Shown here piece after piece: positions 29,907-40,400 of a stretch of DNA of 64,000 nt. The notes beneath the pieces were generated by a model that saw nothing but the letters and a program-made list of their open reading frames with translations, did no database searches and was not told the DNA's origin. The stretch is from Microbacterium sp. SYP-A9085 (GTDB lineage: Bacteria; Actinomycetota; Actinomycetes; Actinomycetales; Microbacteriaceae): the NCBI RefSeq assembly GCF_009649635.1, contig NZ_WJII01000002.1, positions 496,001 through 560,000 on the forward strand. Reading direction: 5' to 3'. The position numbers and the translations under genes are program-made. Every line of letters begins with the position of its first letter. The first letter of the stretch is position 1.

Positions 29907-30950
29907 ATGCCGCATGAGATCCCCGCGCCGATGCTCGCCAAAGCCGTCCCGTCCGTGCCCGCGCCGGACAGCGTGCCGGGCGGGCTCAGCTACGAGCCCA
30001 AGTGGGACGGGTTCCGCGGCCTGGTCTCGTGGGACGGCGCGACCGTCGAGATCGGCAGCCGCGGCGCAAAGCCGCTCACCCGCTACTTCCCCGAGCTCGT
30101 CGAGGCCTTCTCCCGCCTGCTCCCCGAGCCGTGCCTGCTCGACGGCGAGATAGCGGTGCCCACGGGCGAGCCGGGCCATCGTCGGTTGGACTGGGAGGCG
30201 CTCACGCAGCGCATCCACCCCGCCGCTTCGCGTGTCGCGCGACTGGCGGACGAGACTCCGGCGATGTTCGTCGCGTTCGATCTGCTCGCCCGCGGCGACC
30301 GCGACCTGCAGACCGAGCCGTTCGCCGTCCGACGCGCGGAACTGGAGGACCTGATCGGTGGCCTGCCGCATCCCCTGCACCTCACCCGGACGACCCGGGA
30401 TGCCGACCTCGCCCGCCGCTGGCTCGATGAGTTCGAGGGCGCGGGCCTCGACGGCGTCGTGGCCAAGCCCTTGGCCCAGCCGTACGCCCCGAACAAGCGC
30501 ACGATGTTCAAGATCAAGCACGCCCGCACCGCGGACGTCGTCGCGCTCGGTTACCGCGTGCACAAATCCGGCAGCGGCGTCGGCTCGCTGCTGCTCGGCC
30601 TGTACACCGCCACGGGGCAGCTGCACAACGTCGGCGCGGTCTCGGCGTTCAGCAACGCCCGGCGCGAACAGCTCGTCGACGAACTCGCCCCGCTGGTGGA
30701 GAAGGATGCCAACGGCCAGGCGGTGACCGGCGCGACTGACAAGTCCCGGTTCAGCGCCGACAAGGATGTCTCGTTCGTCCGGCTGCGCCCCGAGCGCGTG
30801 CTCGAGGTGCGGTACGACCAACTCGAGGGCGCGCGGTTCCGCCACACCGTTCAGTTCGAGCGGTGGCGCCCCGACCGCGACCCGGGATCGTGCAGGTTCG
30901 ATCAGCTGGAGGTCGTGTCGGCGTTCGACGTCGACAACGTGCTGGCCTGA
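29907..30950 (+). CDS. ATP-dependent DNA ligase, LigC-like
   Basis: A 347-residue ligase with an adenylation domain (about 1-200) and an OB-fold (about 205-340). The catalytic lysine is about Lys32 in YEPKWDGFRG; further nucleotidyl-transferase motifs are DGEIAVP, FVAFDLLA, GLDGVVAK and KRTMFKIKH. It has no nuclease or polymerase domain, so it resembles mycobacterial LigC rather than LigD. GAGGAT six bases before the ATG indicates a leaderless start. It faces a LigD-polymerase-type gene six bases away, so the pair probably forms a two-gene end-joining or gap-repair module. Confidence 0.9.
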   Translation: MPHEIPAPMLAKAVPSVPAPDSVPGGLSYEPKWDGFRGLVSWDGATVEIGSRGAKPLTRYFPELVEAFSRLLPEPCLLDGEIAVPTGEPGHRRLDWEALTQRIHPAASRVARLADETPAMFVAFDLLARGDRDLQTEPFAVRRAELEDLIGGLPHPLHLTRTTRDADLARRWLDEFEGAGLDGVVAKPLAQPYAPNKRTMFKIKHARTADVVALGYRVHKSGSGVGSLLLGLYTATGQLHNVGAVSAFSNARREQLVDELAPLVEKDANGQAVTGATDKSRFSADKDVSFVRLRPERVLEVRYDQLEGARFRHTVQFERWRPDRDPGSCRFDQLEVVSAFDVDNVLA

Positions 30951-30956
30951 CTCCTC

Positions 30957-31982
30957 TCAGTCCTCGGTCTTGCGGGCACGACTTGGCTGCACCCGCGGCG
31001 GCTCCCCCGGCATCTTCGGAAACTCGGGCGGGAACGGCAGCTCACCGAGCCCGTCGGCGACGTCGCGCTCCCACCACTGCAGCAGCGTGTCGATGCGCCC
31101 CGGCTTCATCGCGAACTCGGCCCAAGGATCGCCCACCTCAGCGAGGCGCCGCGGCATGGTCCGCACGGTGAATGAGGAGGGATCGACGGATGCCAGTTCC
31201 TCCCACGTCACGGGCGTCGACACCGTCGCGCCGGGAAGCGCCCGCGGACTGTACGCGCCCGCCATCGTGCGGTCACGGTTGGCCTGATTGAAGTCCACGA
31301 AGATGCGCCGCCCGCGCTCCTCTTTCCACCAGTCCACCGTCACCTGGTCCGGCATCCGCCGTGCGAGCTCGCGGCCCGCGGCGATCACCGCGTGACGGAC
31401 GTCGAGGAACTCGTGGCGCGGCTCGATCGGGCAGAACACGTGCAGGCCGCGGCTGCCGCTGGTCTTGATCCACGCGTCCAGCCCGCCCTCGGCGAGCACA
31501 TCACGCAGCGCCGGCGCGACGGCGACCGCGTCCGCGAAGTCGGTGCCCGGCTGCGGGTCGAGGTCGATGCGCAGCTCGACGGGGTTGTCGGTGTCGTCCG
31601 CAAGGGAGGCCCAGGGGTGGAACACGACGGTGTTCATCTGCGCCGCCCAGACGGCTGCCGCAATCTCGGTGATCACGAGCTGTGGATGTCGTCGCCCACT
31701 GTTGTACGTCACGGTGACAGCGTCGACGTAGTCCGGTGCGCCGCGGGGCGGGTTCTTCGAGAAGAAGCTCTCCCCGTCCACGCCGTCGGGGTAACGCTGC
31801 AGCGACACGGGGCGAGCGCCGTTCGCGGCCAGGAAGGGCTCCGCCACGGCGATCAGGTACTCGGCGAGGTCACGCTTCGTGATCCCCTGCTCGGGCCAGA
31901 GCACGCGGCTCGGGTTCGACAGGCCGACCTCCCGGTCGCCGTGGGGGCCGGGGACGGTCAGCGTGATCCGCGCGGATGCCAT
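30957..31982 (-). CDS. LigD-type polymerase (archaeo-eukaryotic primase fold), Prim-PolC-like
   Basis: A 341-residue stand-alone primase-polymerase. It shows LSNPSRVLWPEQGITKRDLAEYL, RYPDGVDGESFFSKN, the catalytic DxD in LRIDLDPQPG (D140, D142), TSGSRGLHVFCPI and VFVDFNQ-like FVDFNQANRDRT, in the order of LigD polymerase domains. It fills short gaps or adds ribonucleotides at breaks. TAGCCT lies six bases before the ATG. It converges with the LigC-like ligase (6 bp). A second, more diverged homologue is at 46134; no ku gene is in the window. Confidence 0.9.
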   Translation of the reverse strand: MASARITLTVPGPHGDREVGLSNPSRVLWPEQGITKRDLAEYLIAVAEPFLAANGARPVSLQRYPDGVDGESFFSKNPPRGAPDYVDAVTVTYNSGRRHPQLVITEIAAAVWAAQMNTVVFHPWASLADDTDNPVELRIDLDPQPGTDFADAVAVAPALRDVLAEGGLDAWIKTSGSRGLHVFCPIEPRHEFLDVRHAVIAAGRELARRMPDQVTVDWWKEERGRRIFVDFNQANRDRTMAGAYSPRALPGATVSTPVTWEELASVDPSSFTVRTMPRRLAEVGDPWAEFAMKPGRIDTLLQWWERDVADGLGELPFPPEFPKMPGEPPRVQPSRARKTED

Positions 31983-32021
31983 CTGCTCAGGCTATCCGCC
32001 GCCACCGACGTCCCGGAAGGA

Positions 32022-32046
32022 ACCCGGATGCCGCCGGCAGCCGGGT
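32022..32046 (-). terminator. Terminator hairpin 3' of the SseB-like gene
   Basis: ACCCGG-A-TGCC / GGCA-G-CCGGGT with a 3-base loop, directly before the stop of the minus-strand SseB-like gene at 32048. The core design is identical to the hairpin at 8925-8949. Confidence 0.6.
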
Positions 32047-32047
32047 G

Positions 32048-33346
32048 TCAGGCCTTGTCGTCCTCGCGGGAGGGCGGTGCGTCGTCGTCCGCCCCGGAGT
32101 CGTCGTCCGCCGCGGACTCGTCATCGGCTCGGGTCTCCTCGTCGGCGGGCTGGGGGCCGTCCGGACCGATGGCATCTTCGACATCCTCCGAGTCGACGTC
32201 CTCCGCGTCCTGGGCGTCCTCGTCGTCGTCCGCTTCGACATCCTCGACGTCGTGCGCCTCGTCGACGTCGACGTCCTCGGCATCCGCCCCGTCTGCGGCC
32301 TGCTCATCGGCGGCCGGCTCCGGCAGGTCCATCACGGGCGTGAGCTCGTCGCGGTCCAGCCGGATCCACGGGCCCGCCGGGTCTACGACGATGCCGGCGA
32401 TCTCCGTATCGCTGCGCAGGGCCGAGCCGAGCTGCGCCGCGGAGAACGCGACGGGCTGGTCGCCGCGCCCGAGCGCCACGACCTCGAGGGGGTGCGAGAA
32501 GATGGGGAGGATCCGCTCGCCGGCGTCGGTGCGCGACTCGGCGACGCCCCACTCATCCTCCTCGGAGGCACGGTTCACGGCGATCCACAGCGGGGCGTGG
32601 GTGAGAGCCTGCGCGACGATGGCCGCAGTCTCGTCGGTGCGCGGTCCGGTTACGAGGCGCTTCAGCGTCAGCTCGGCATCCATCTCCGCGAACATGCGCT
32701 CGAACAGGGCGCGCGGCAGGACCACCGAGGCGGGCGCCGAGGCGTGGTCGATGATCACGCCGGCGAACCCGCCCTGCAACACGTACTGCAGCACGGCCGG
32801 CGCAGCCTGCCCCATCGCGGATGTCTCGGTGTCGCCGTCGGCGTTGACCGCGGTCGCGAGCGCCTCGCCGCAGCTGTACACCATCACGAAGTTGCCCTCA
32901 TCGCGGGTGGCGATCGCGAGCGGAATCTCGGCGCCGGAGTTCATCAGCTCCTGCGCATTGCCCTTGACCCGCAGGTAGACGTTGCCCTGCAGAAGCTGGC
33001 GAGCGACGTTCAGGACCTCGTGGCCCTCCGGCTCGGTGCCCAGGGCGGCCAGCGCCGCGCGCAGCACCACGTTGTCCGGCAGGCCGGGAATCGTCTCGGT
33101 GGGAGCGGGCGCCTCACCGGTCAGCGTGGGCGCGGGTGCCGCCGCGGCGGTCTCGGCGCCGAACCCCCCATACGAGGTCGTCGAGATGCCGACGTCGGGC
33201 ACCGTCTCGGCCGGTGCGGCGGCCTCGGCGGCCGTCCGGTCTTCGGGCTCGTCGGGCGCCGCGGGCGCGGTGTCGGCGTCGGTGGTCGGCGTCGTTGCCT
33301 CGTCCCCTGCGTCGTTCGCCTTCGAGCCGCGTGAGAAAAGTGCCAT
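32048..33346 (-). CDS. SseB-family protein with long acidic tail
   Basis: 432 residues. An Ala/Pro/Thr-rich disordered N-terminus (about 1-85) is followed by two SseB-like domains, with VYLRVKGNAQELMNSGAEIPLAIATRDEG near residue 125 and LPIFSHPLEVVALGRGDQPVAF near 265, and then a C-terminal tail of about 110 residues made almost entirely of Asp, Glu and Ala. SseB family function in actinobacteria is not established. TAGGGT lies six bases before the ATG. It follows pcrA on the same strand with 26 bp between them. Confidence 0.75.
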   Translation of the reverse strand: MALFSRGSKANDAGDEATTPTTDADTAPAAPDEPEDRTAAEAAAPAETVPDVGISTTSYGGFGAETAAAAPAPTLTGEAPAPTETIPGLPDNVVLRAALAALGTEPEGHEVLNVARQLLQGNVYLRVKGNAQELMNSGAEIPLAIATRDEGNFVMVYSCGEALATAVNADGDTETSAMGQAAPAVLQYVLQGGFAGVIIDHASAPASVVLPRALFERMFAEMDAELTLKRLVTGPRTDETAAIVAQALTHAPLWIAVNRASEEDEWGVAESRTDAGERILPIFSHPLEVVALGRGDQPVAFSAAQLGSALRSDTEIAGIVVDPAGPWIRLDRDELTPVMDLPEPAADEQAADGADAEDVDVDEAHDVEDVEADDDEDAQDAEDVDSEDVEDAIGPDGPQPADEETRADDESAADDDSGADDDAPPSREDDKA

Positions 33347-33372
33347 TCCGCAACCCTAACCCGGCGCGCGAT

Positions 33373-35802
33373 TCACAGCTTCTCGATAGGCGCGATCTTG
33401 ATGAGAAGCTTCTTCGCGCCGGCCGTGTCGAACCTGACGTGCGCGACCCGTTTCGCCCCCTCGCCGGTGACGAGGTCGACGATGCCCTCGCCGAAATCCT
33501 CGTGACGGATGCGGTCGCCCCCGGCCAGCTCCATGTCGCCGTTGTCGCGGACGCGCGCCGGGATGCGATTGGGGAACCGCTCCATCGCGGTGGATGTCGG
33601 CTTCAGCGGCGGCGGATCGTCGTGGCGCCGTCCGCCCCAGCTCCCGGGCCGCCGTGCGTTCAGCGCACGGGACTGCATTCCGCCGCGGGAATTGACATCC
33701 CCCGGCGACTGCCGCCAGTCCACGAGCTCGGCGGGGACCTCCTGCAGGAACCGGCTGGGCATCGCCACGGTCACCTCGCCGAACTGGGCGCGGGTCATCG
33801 CCAGCGTGAGGTACAGCCGCGTGCGGGCCCGGGTGACGCCCACGTAGAACAGGCGACGCTCCTCGGCCGGCCCGCCGGGCTCACCGGCGGAGATCCGGTG
33901 CGGGATCAGGTCCTCTTCGACGCCGGTGATGAACACGGTGTCGTACTCGAGCCCCTTCGCCGTGTGCAGAGTCATCAGCGAGACCGTGCCGGACGCGTCG
34001 TCGAGGTCGTCCGCGTCGGAGACGAGGGCGACCTCGGTGAGGAAGTCGAGGATCGTGCCCTCCGGATTGTTCCGCGCGAACTCGCGGGCGACGGCCACGA
34101 GCTCGTCGAGGTTCTCCAGCCGCGCCTCGTCCTGCGGGTCGCGGCTCATCTGCAGGGCGTCGCGATAGCCGCTCTGGCCGAGCAGGAGCGACAGCCCATC
34201 GGCGACGGCCGTGGGTGGGGCGATCTCACCGGATGAGGGGAGCATGATCTCGGATGCCTCGGCCAGCGCGGCGTCCAGCCGGCCGATCGCGGCCTGCAGC
34301 TTCGGCCCGACGCCCAGCGCGGACGCGTTCGCGAGAGCGTCGCGGAACGTGATGCCCTCGTCGGCGGCGTACCGGGCGATCGTCTCGACGGTGACGTCGC
34401 CGATGCCCCGCCGGGGCTTGTTGATGATCCGGCGCAGGGCCATCTCGTCTGCGGGGTTGGCGACCGCGGTCAGGTAGGCGAGGGCGTCCTTGATCTCGGC
34501 GCGCTCGTAGAACCGGGTGCCGCCCATGATCTTGTACGGGATGGCAGCGCGGATGAAGATCTCCTCCAGCGCCCGCGACTGCGAGTTCGTCCGGTAGAAG
34601 ACGGCCATCTGGGCGTACCCGATGCTGCCGCGGCGCAGCGTCTCGATCTCGTCGGCGACGAACTGCGCCTCGTCGTGCTGGGAGTATCCGGTGTAGCCGA
34701 CGATCTTCTCGCCCGCGCCGACATCCGTCCACAGCCGCTTGTCCTTGCGGTCGAAGTTGTGGCTGATGACGGCGTTCGCGGCGGACAGGATGTTCTGGGT
34801 CGAGCGGTAGTTCTGCTCGAGCAGTACGACCTTGGCGCCGGGATAGTCACGCTCGAATTCGGTGATGTTGCGGATGTCGGCACCGCGGAACGCGTAGATC
34901 GACTGGTCCGAGTCGCCCACGACGGTCAGCGACGCGGCCTCCACCTCGGGCGCCTGGTCCGGCTCGAAGATCATCATGCCGCCGGCGGCATACGGCTCGG
35001 CGGCCCGTCCGGTGACGGGGCGGGTGAGCTCCCGGATCAGCGCGTACTGGGCGTGGTTCGTGTCCTGGTACTCGTCGACGAGGATGTGCCGGAACCGGCG
35101 CCGGTACAGGTCAGCGACATGCGGGAAGGCGCGGAAAAGGTACACCGTCTGCGCGATGAGGTCGTCGAAGTCGAATGCGTTCGCCTTCTGCAGGGCCCGC
35201 TGGTAGTCCCCGAACACCTCGACGAACTTGCGTTCGGCGGGATCGGACATGTTCGCCTGCCGCGCGTACGACTCCGCGTCGGAGAGTTCGTTCTTCAGCT
35301 TCGAGATGCGGCTCTGCACGGCGGCGGGCGTCAGCCCGAAGGCGTCCGCCTCGTGCTCCTTCACGAGCCGCTTGACCAGCGCCCGCGAGTCTCCGGAGTC
35401 GTAGATCGTGAACGCCTTCGTGAACCCGAACTGCTCGGCCTCGCGGCGCAGGATCCGCACGCACGCGGAGTGGAATGTGGAGATCCACATGCCCTGCGCG
35501 TGCTGCCCCACCAGCTGCGCGACGCGCTCCCGCATCTCACCGGCGGCCTTGTTCGTGAACGTGATCGCCAGGATCTGGCTCGGCCAGGCCTCCTTGTTGC
35601 GCAGCAGCGAGGCGACCCGGTGCGTGAGCACCCGCGTCTTGCCGGACCCGGCGCCCGCGACGATCAGCAGCGCCGGCCCCCGGTACACGACGGCTTCCCG
35701 CTGTTGCGGGTTGAGCCCTTCGAGGAGGTCCTCGTCGGGTCGGCCGCCCGCGCGGGGACCGGAATCCCCGCCGACGATGAGGGGCGAGAGTGCGTCGGTC
35801 AT
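33373..35802 (-). CDS. pcrA: ATP-dependent DNA helicase UvrD/PcrA
   Basis: An 809-residue superfamily-1A 3'-5' helicase for nucleotide excision and mismatch repair and for stripping recombinase. Motifs in order: LNPQQREAV, Walker A VAGAGSGKTRVLTHR, TFTNKAAGEM, LVDEYQDTNHAQY (motif II), VGDSDQSIYAFRGA, LEQNYRST, MTLHTAKGLEYDTVFI and VGVTRART. A C-terminal Tudor-like domain (GDRIRHEDFGEGIV...) is typical of PcrA. TAGACT lies nine bases before the ATG. Divergent from the VOC gene. Confidence 0.96.
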   Translation of the reverse strand: MTDALSPLIVGGDSGPRAGGRPDEDLLEGLNPQQREAVVYRGPALLIVAGAGSGKTRVLTHRVASLLRNKEAWPSQILAITFTNKAAGEMRERVAQLVGQHAQGMWISTFHSACVRILRREAEQFGFTKAFTIYDSGDSRALVKRLVKEHEADAFGLTPAAVQSRISKLKNELSDAESYARQANMSDPAERKFVEVFGDYQRALQKANAFDFDDLIAQTVYLFRAFPHVADLYRRRFRHILVDEYQDTNHAQYALIRELTRPVTGRAAEPYAAGGMMIFEPDQAPEVEAASLTVVGDSDQSIYAFRGADIRNITEFERDYPGAKVVLLEQNYRSTQNILSAANAVISHNFDRKDKRLWTDVGAGEKIVGYTGYSQHDEAQFVADEIETLRRGSIGYAQMAVFYRTNSQSRALEEIFIRAAIPYKIMGGTRFYERAEIKDALAYLTAVANPADEMALRRIINKPRRGIGDVTVETIARYAADEGITFRDALANASALGVGPKLQAAIGRLDAALAEASEIMLPSSGEIAPPTAVADGLSLLLGQSGYRDALQMSRDPQDEARLENLDELVAVAREFARNNPEGTILDFLTEVALVSDADDLDDASGTVSLMTLHTAKGLEYDTVFITGVEEDLIPHRISAGEPGGPAEERRLFYVGVTRARTRLYLTLAMTRAQFGEVTVAMPSRFLQEVPAELVDWRQSPGDVNSRGGMQSRALNARRPGSWGGRRHDDPPPLKPTSTAMERFPNRIPARVRDNGDMELAGGDRIRHEDFGEGIVDLVTGEGAKRVAHVRFDTAGAKKLLIKIAPIEKL

Positions 35803-35890
35803 GGCTCTTAGAGTCTAGGCGCGGCTGCCGACACCGTTCCCGGCCCGGGATGCCGGCCCCGATGTCCGCGGCTGCCGCTACGGTTGCCGC

Positions 35891-36322
35891 ATGGATGCAC
35901 GTCTGACCTTCATCACGCTCGCGGTTGCCGACATCGCCGCGACCCGTCGCTTCTATGTGGACGGCCTGGGATGGGAGCCCGCGTTGGAAGCGAACGGCGA
36001 GGTGATCTTCTTCCGTGTCGCACCGACCGTGATGCTGTCGCTGTGGAGCCGTGCCGGCTTCGAAGCCGAGGTGGGGCCGCTGGGTGCCGACACCGGTATT
36101 CCGCCGATCACGCTCTCCCACAACATGCCGGATGCCGCGGGCGTGGACGCCGTCCTCGCGGACGCTGCGGCGGCCGGCGCCGAGATGGTGCGGCCCGCGC
36201 AGCAGCGCGAGTGGGGCGGCTACTCCGGGTACTTCGCCGACCCGGATGGATTCCGATGGGAGGTGGCGTACAACCCGCAGCCGTTGGGACGAGAGCTCAT
36301 GGAGGCGGCCGGACTCGCGTGA
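35891..36322 (+). CDS. VOC-superfamily (glyoxalase-like) protein
   Basis: A 143-residue glyoxalase-fold protein: LTFITLAVADIAATRRFYVDGLGW at the N-terminus, FFRVAPTVMLSLW, and GGYSGYFADPDGFRWEVAYNP at the C-terminus, where Tyr/Phe-x-Asp-Pro-Asp-Gly and the final Glu are the usual metal-binding context. Substrate unknown. TACGGT lies six bases before the ATG (35879-35884). It converges on a membrane-protein gene with ten bases between stops. Confidence 0.88.
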   Translation: MDARLTFITLAVADIAATRRFYVDGLGWEPALEANGEVIFFRVAPTVMLSLWSRAGFEAEVGPLGADTGIPPITLSHNMPDAAGVDAVLADAAAAGAEMVRPAQQREWGGYSGYFADPDGFRWEVAYNPQPLGRELMEAAGLA

Positions 36323-36332
36323 CCGAACCGGA

Positions 36333-37304
36333 TCAGGAAGCCACGGGCCGGCGCACGGCATCCCGTCGCACGGTCAGCAGCGCACCCGCCGCGAGCACCA
36401 CGACGCCCGCCGCGGCCACCCACCACACGGTGGCGTCCGGGATGTCTAGTTGCAGCGTGACCGCGACGATGCGCTCGAGTCCCCACGGCAGGAGCCCTGC
36501 GCGATCGTCCCAGACCGTGAGGGTTCGCTCGATGCCCACGACGGCAACCAGTAGCGCGGGCACCGCGACCGCCGCACCCACCCCGCACAGGACCGCGCCG
36601 ATGCCGCGACGGGCGCCCAGCTGCGCGAACAGGGACCAGCCGGCGACCACGAACAGCCACAGGAACAGGGCGAACGCGACCGTCACGTAGGCGCCGCGGG
36701 CGACGGACATCTCCCAGAACGCGTACCAGTACCCGCCCGGACCGGCGACCGACAGCGCGATGAGCGTGAGCAGACAGCGCAGCACGACGGCGCCGCCGAC
36801 GGCGGCGATCACCGGCCACGGCGAGCGCTCGCGGACGACGATGCGCAGCACGAGGGCGAACACGGTCCAGGCGCCGATCACGACGACAAGGCGCAGCCAG
36901 CCCGTGAACGAGCTCTGCACCGCGCGGGTGGCGATCAGCAGCGCCACCGGCACCGCGAACAGCAGCCAGCGGTCCAGCGACAGCATCCCGAGCGTCGACT
37001 CCCGCGCCCGCCAGGGGCGTGTCGCGGCCAGCCACGACGCGCGCGCGGCGGCGGCGCCGGGCCGGCGGACGAGGCTCGTGCGGGCGGCGGCGAACCCGAT
37101 CGCGAGCCACGCCACCGCGAGCACGAGCAGGATCCGCGCGAACCATGCCATGAGCTGGTCGTCGGGCGTGATGGCGCCGGGATCAGCGCCCAGCGCCTGC
37201 GTGTCGACGGCGTTCGCGACCACCATGGCGACGCCCGCGGCCAGCGCCAGGAGGAGTACGAGGATCGCGACAGCGAGGATGCCTCGCCTGTCCGCCGTCG
37301 CCAT
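36333..37304 (-). CDS. Polytopic membrane protein of unknown function
   Basis: 323 residues with about eight hydrophobic segments (for example residues 9-29, 52-72, 112-128, 136-156, 163-185, 205-225, 234-255, 290-312) and no recognised catalytic motif. TAGGAT (37316-37311) is six bases before the ATG, supporting this start and a leaderless transcript. The gene lies 110 bp downstream of the subtilase on the opposite side of its stop and is probably independent of it. Confidence 0.7.
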   Translation of the reverse strand: MATADRRGILAVAILVLLLALAAGVAMVVANAVDTQALGADPGAITPDDQLMAWFARILLVLAVAWLAIGFAAARTSLVRRPGAAAARASWLAATRPWRARESTLGMLSLDRWLLFAVPVALLIATRAVQSSFTGWLRLVVVIGAWTVFALVLRIVVRERSPWPVIAAVGGAVVLRCLLTLIALSVAGPGGYWYAFWEMSVARGAYVTVAFALFLWLFVVAGWSLFAQLGARRGIGAVLCGVGAAVAVPALLVAVVGIERTLTVWDDRAGLLPWGLERIVAVTLQLDIPDATVWWVAAAGVVVLAAGALLTVRRDAVRRPVAS

Positions 37305-37414
37305 GGATAGATCCTACCGATGGGCGCGGGTCGCCCCGAACGCCCGATCGCGCCGCCCGCACGCGACGCCGTGAAGGGCGACCGGTATCACCGGCCGCCC
37401 CCCACGTGTCGCGC

Positions 37415-40400
37415 TCAGCGCATCTCGAGCAGGATCGCCTCGCCGGCGCCCGCCTTGTTGTCCGGCACCACGATCATCGTGCCCAGCGGCTTGAGCGTCC
37501 GGAACGCGGCCGGATCGACCGTCACGCCGAAGCTGGCCGTGCCGCCCACGGGGACGACGCCGAACTGGCCGTTTTCGACGCCCGGCGCCGCCGGGTCGTA
37601 CGATGCCGTGCCGCCGAACTCGGTGAACACCGTGCTGTCGGTGATCGAGAAGGCGCCCACCGTGTAGTCGAACGCCCCCGACGCCTGCAGCGAGCTGGCG
37701 AACACCGGGATCACCATCGTGCTGCTGTCGGTCGGCGCCTGCGGCAGGAAGTTCGTCGCGAACAGCGCGCCCGTCGCGTTGTTCAGGACGAACACCCGAT
37801 CGATCCCGTCGACGGAACCGGTGGTCACGAGGCCGTTGTCGGCGACGATCACGGTCCGGTCGGTCGTGCCGTCGTGGTCGAAGTCGAGAGGGATCTCGAC
37901 GTCGATCGAGGCGGGGTTCGACCAGCGGGAGTGCATGCTGACGGCGAAAACGTACAGGGCGTTCGACCCGGTGCCGAACGACTGCACGCCGGCGGCTCGC
38001 AGGTCGAGGCCGGGATCGGCCGCACCCTTCTTCATCGACGAGGCCCGGCTCAGGCCCCACGTGTAGAAGTCGGCCGAGGCATCCAGCGCCCCGCCCTTGT
38101 TCTGCAGCGCGACCTGGTAGGTGCCGCCCTTGGTGCCGGCGTCCTTCACGAACCAGCGACCGGTCGAGGTGGACGTCACGTTCGAGTCGGCGCGCGGGAC
38201 CAGCAGATACGGCACGCGCAGTGTCGAGCTCGGCGCCGTGAACACGACGTCGCCGGAGATCTCGTAGAACGCGTCATCCGCCAGCGACGAGCCGATGGTG
38301 CGCGCGCCGGCGGTGAGGTTCACCGTCACCGACACCGTCTTGCCCGGCTGGACGGTGACCCGCGACGGCGACACCGTGACGGTGGCATCCTCGGACGCCC
38401 CGGTGGCGGCCGTCCTGACCTGGTAGGTCGTCGCGGTGGTGCCGTGGTTCGTCAGCTGGATCGCGCGGCTTTCCCGCAGCATCCCGGTCGAGCTGTCGAA
38501 GCCGAAGCTCACCGTCGGCTGCGTGACCTTCCCGCTCGGGGTGCGCCCGGTATCGCTGGATGCCGTGACCGTGCCGGCCACGGCGGCCGCGGCATCGATG
38601 AGCCCGACGCCGCCGCGGGTGTTGTCCTGCCCGATCACCTTGGTCGGGTTGGCCGTGACCTGCAGCAGCGAGGCGACATCCACTGCGGACCAGCCCGGGT
38701 GGGCCTGGACCGTCAGCGCGGCGACGCCGGCCACATGCGGGGACGCCATCGACGTGCCCGACAGCACCGCGCTGCCGGAGCCCGTGCCGACCCCGGCCGA
38801 CGCGATGGACACGCCGGGAGCGGCGACGTCCGGGGCGATAGCGCTATCACCGGACCGCGGGCCGCTCGACGAGAAGTCGGCGTAGTGGCGGAACGACGGG
38901 TTCTGGATGGCCTGCGGCGTGATCGTCGCCTGCGTGCCCGCGGCGGCGGTCAACGTGGGGCCGTCCGCCATCGAGACGCCGAGGAACGGGATCGTCACGG
39001 TGAATGGAGTGCCGTCGTCGGGGTTCTCGGTGATGGTGCCCTCGAACGGCGGCAGCGCGTTCGTGTTGTTGACCATCAGCGCGGCCGATGCTCCCGCCTG
39101 CTGCGCGAAGATCGCCTTCGCGACGCGCGCGCAGGTGCCGCGCTGCGAGACGGCAAGCTGGCCGCCTCCGGCGACCACGCCGGCCTTCGTGTACGCGGCG
39201 ACCGAGCAGCCCAGGGCCTCATTCTCGGGGGTGGCCGGGTCGTCCTTGAGGACGACGACGGTCATCGGCGGCAGGTTGGACAGGTCGGCGCCGTTCGCGT
39301 TGATAGCGGTGAGCGTCTTGCCGCCGACCGCGATGGCGGCGCCGGGGAACGAGGGCGTGCTGTCGACGGCCGCGACCGTGATCACGCCGTCGCCGACACC
39401 GGGCGAACCGGTGAGATAGGGGCTCGGGCCGGAGTTGCCGGAGGATGTCACGACGACGACACCGGCGGCGACGGCGTTCGACGCGGCCTGGGCGTCGGGG
39501 TCGTCGGCGCGGCCGAACGACGAGCCGAGCGACATGTTGATGACGTTCATGCCGTGGTCGACGGCCCAGTCGATCGCCGGGACGACGACGTTCGTGCTGC
39601 CGTTGCAGCCGAACACCCGGACGGCGTAGAGGTCGGCCTTCGGGGCGACGCCGGGTCCGACCTTGAACGAGCGGGACGGTGTCGACGCGTCGTAGGGGCC
39701 GGTGTACGTCGACCCGTCGGCGTTCACGCCGCTGCCGGCGGCGGTGCCGGCGACGTGGCTGCCATGCCCGTTGCAGTCCAGCGGGTTGGGGTCGGGCTTG
39801 GGCACCGATGCCGGGTCGTCGGCATCGTAGGCGTCGCCGACGAGGTCGGTGCCGCCCTTGACGCGCGCGGCGGCCGGGCCGAACAGGGCCGGATCCGCGG
39901 GCTGCGCCTCGGCGGCGTGGGCCGCGTCGTACGCGGCCACGGTGCCAGGGCCGCCGAAGTCGGCATGCGTGTAGTCGATACCGGTGTCGATGACGGCGAC
40001 CTTGACACCGGCGCCGGTGTAGCCGGTGTCCTGCCAGACGGCGGGGATGCCCAGGAACGGCACCGACACGGTGTTGTCGAGCGTGTGCGTAGTCGCCGGG
40101 TAAACCTGCTGGACCCCGGGCAGCGCCGCGACGGCATCGATCTGATTGGCGGGGATGTTGATCTGCAGGCCGTTGTACGCGGACTGCATCTGCGATTCGA
40201 TCTTGCCGCCCTTCGCGCGGATGGCACCCGTGATGCCGTCCTGCGCGGACTTCAGCTGCTTCTTTATCGCGTTGCGCTCGGCACCGGTGAGCTTGCGCCC
40301 CTTCTGTGCCTGCACGACGGCGACCGGGTCGCCGGTCATCTGGACGATGACGCTGACGTGTCGCGCCGGGTTCGCGCTCTTGGCGACGAACGAGGATGAG

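Noticed and set aside
37406..40399. 997-codon open frame on the plus strand opposite the subtilase
   Set aside because: Its peptide is Arg/Gly/Val/Ala-rich with no domain, while the minus strand encodes a complete S8 protease with triad and signal peptide. A third-position GC shadow.
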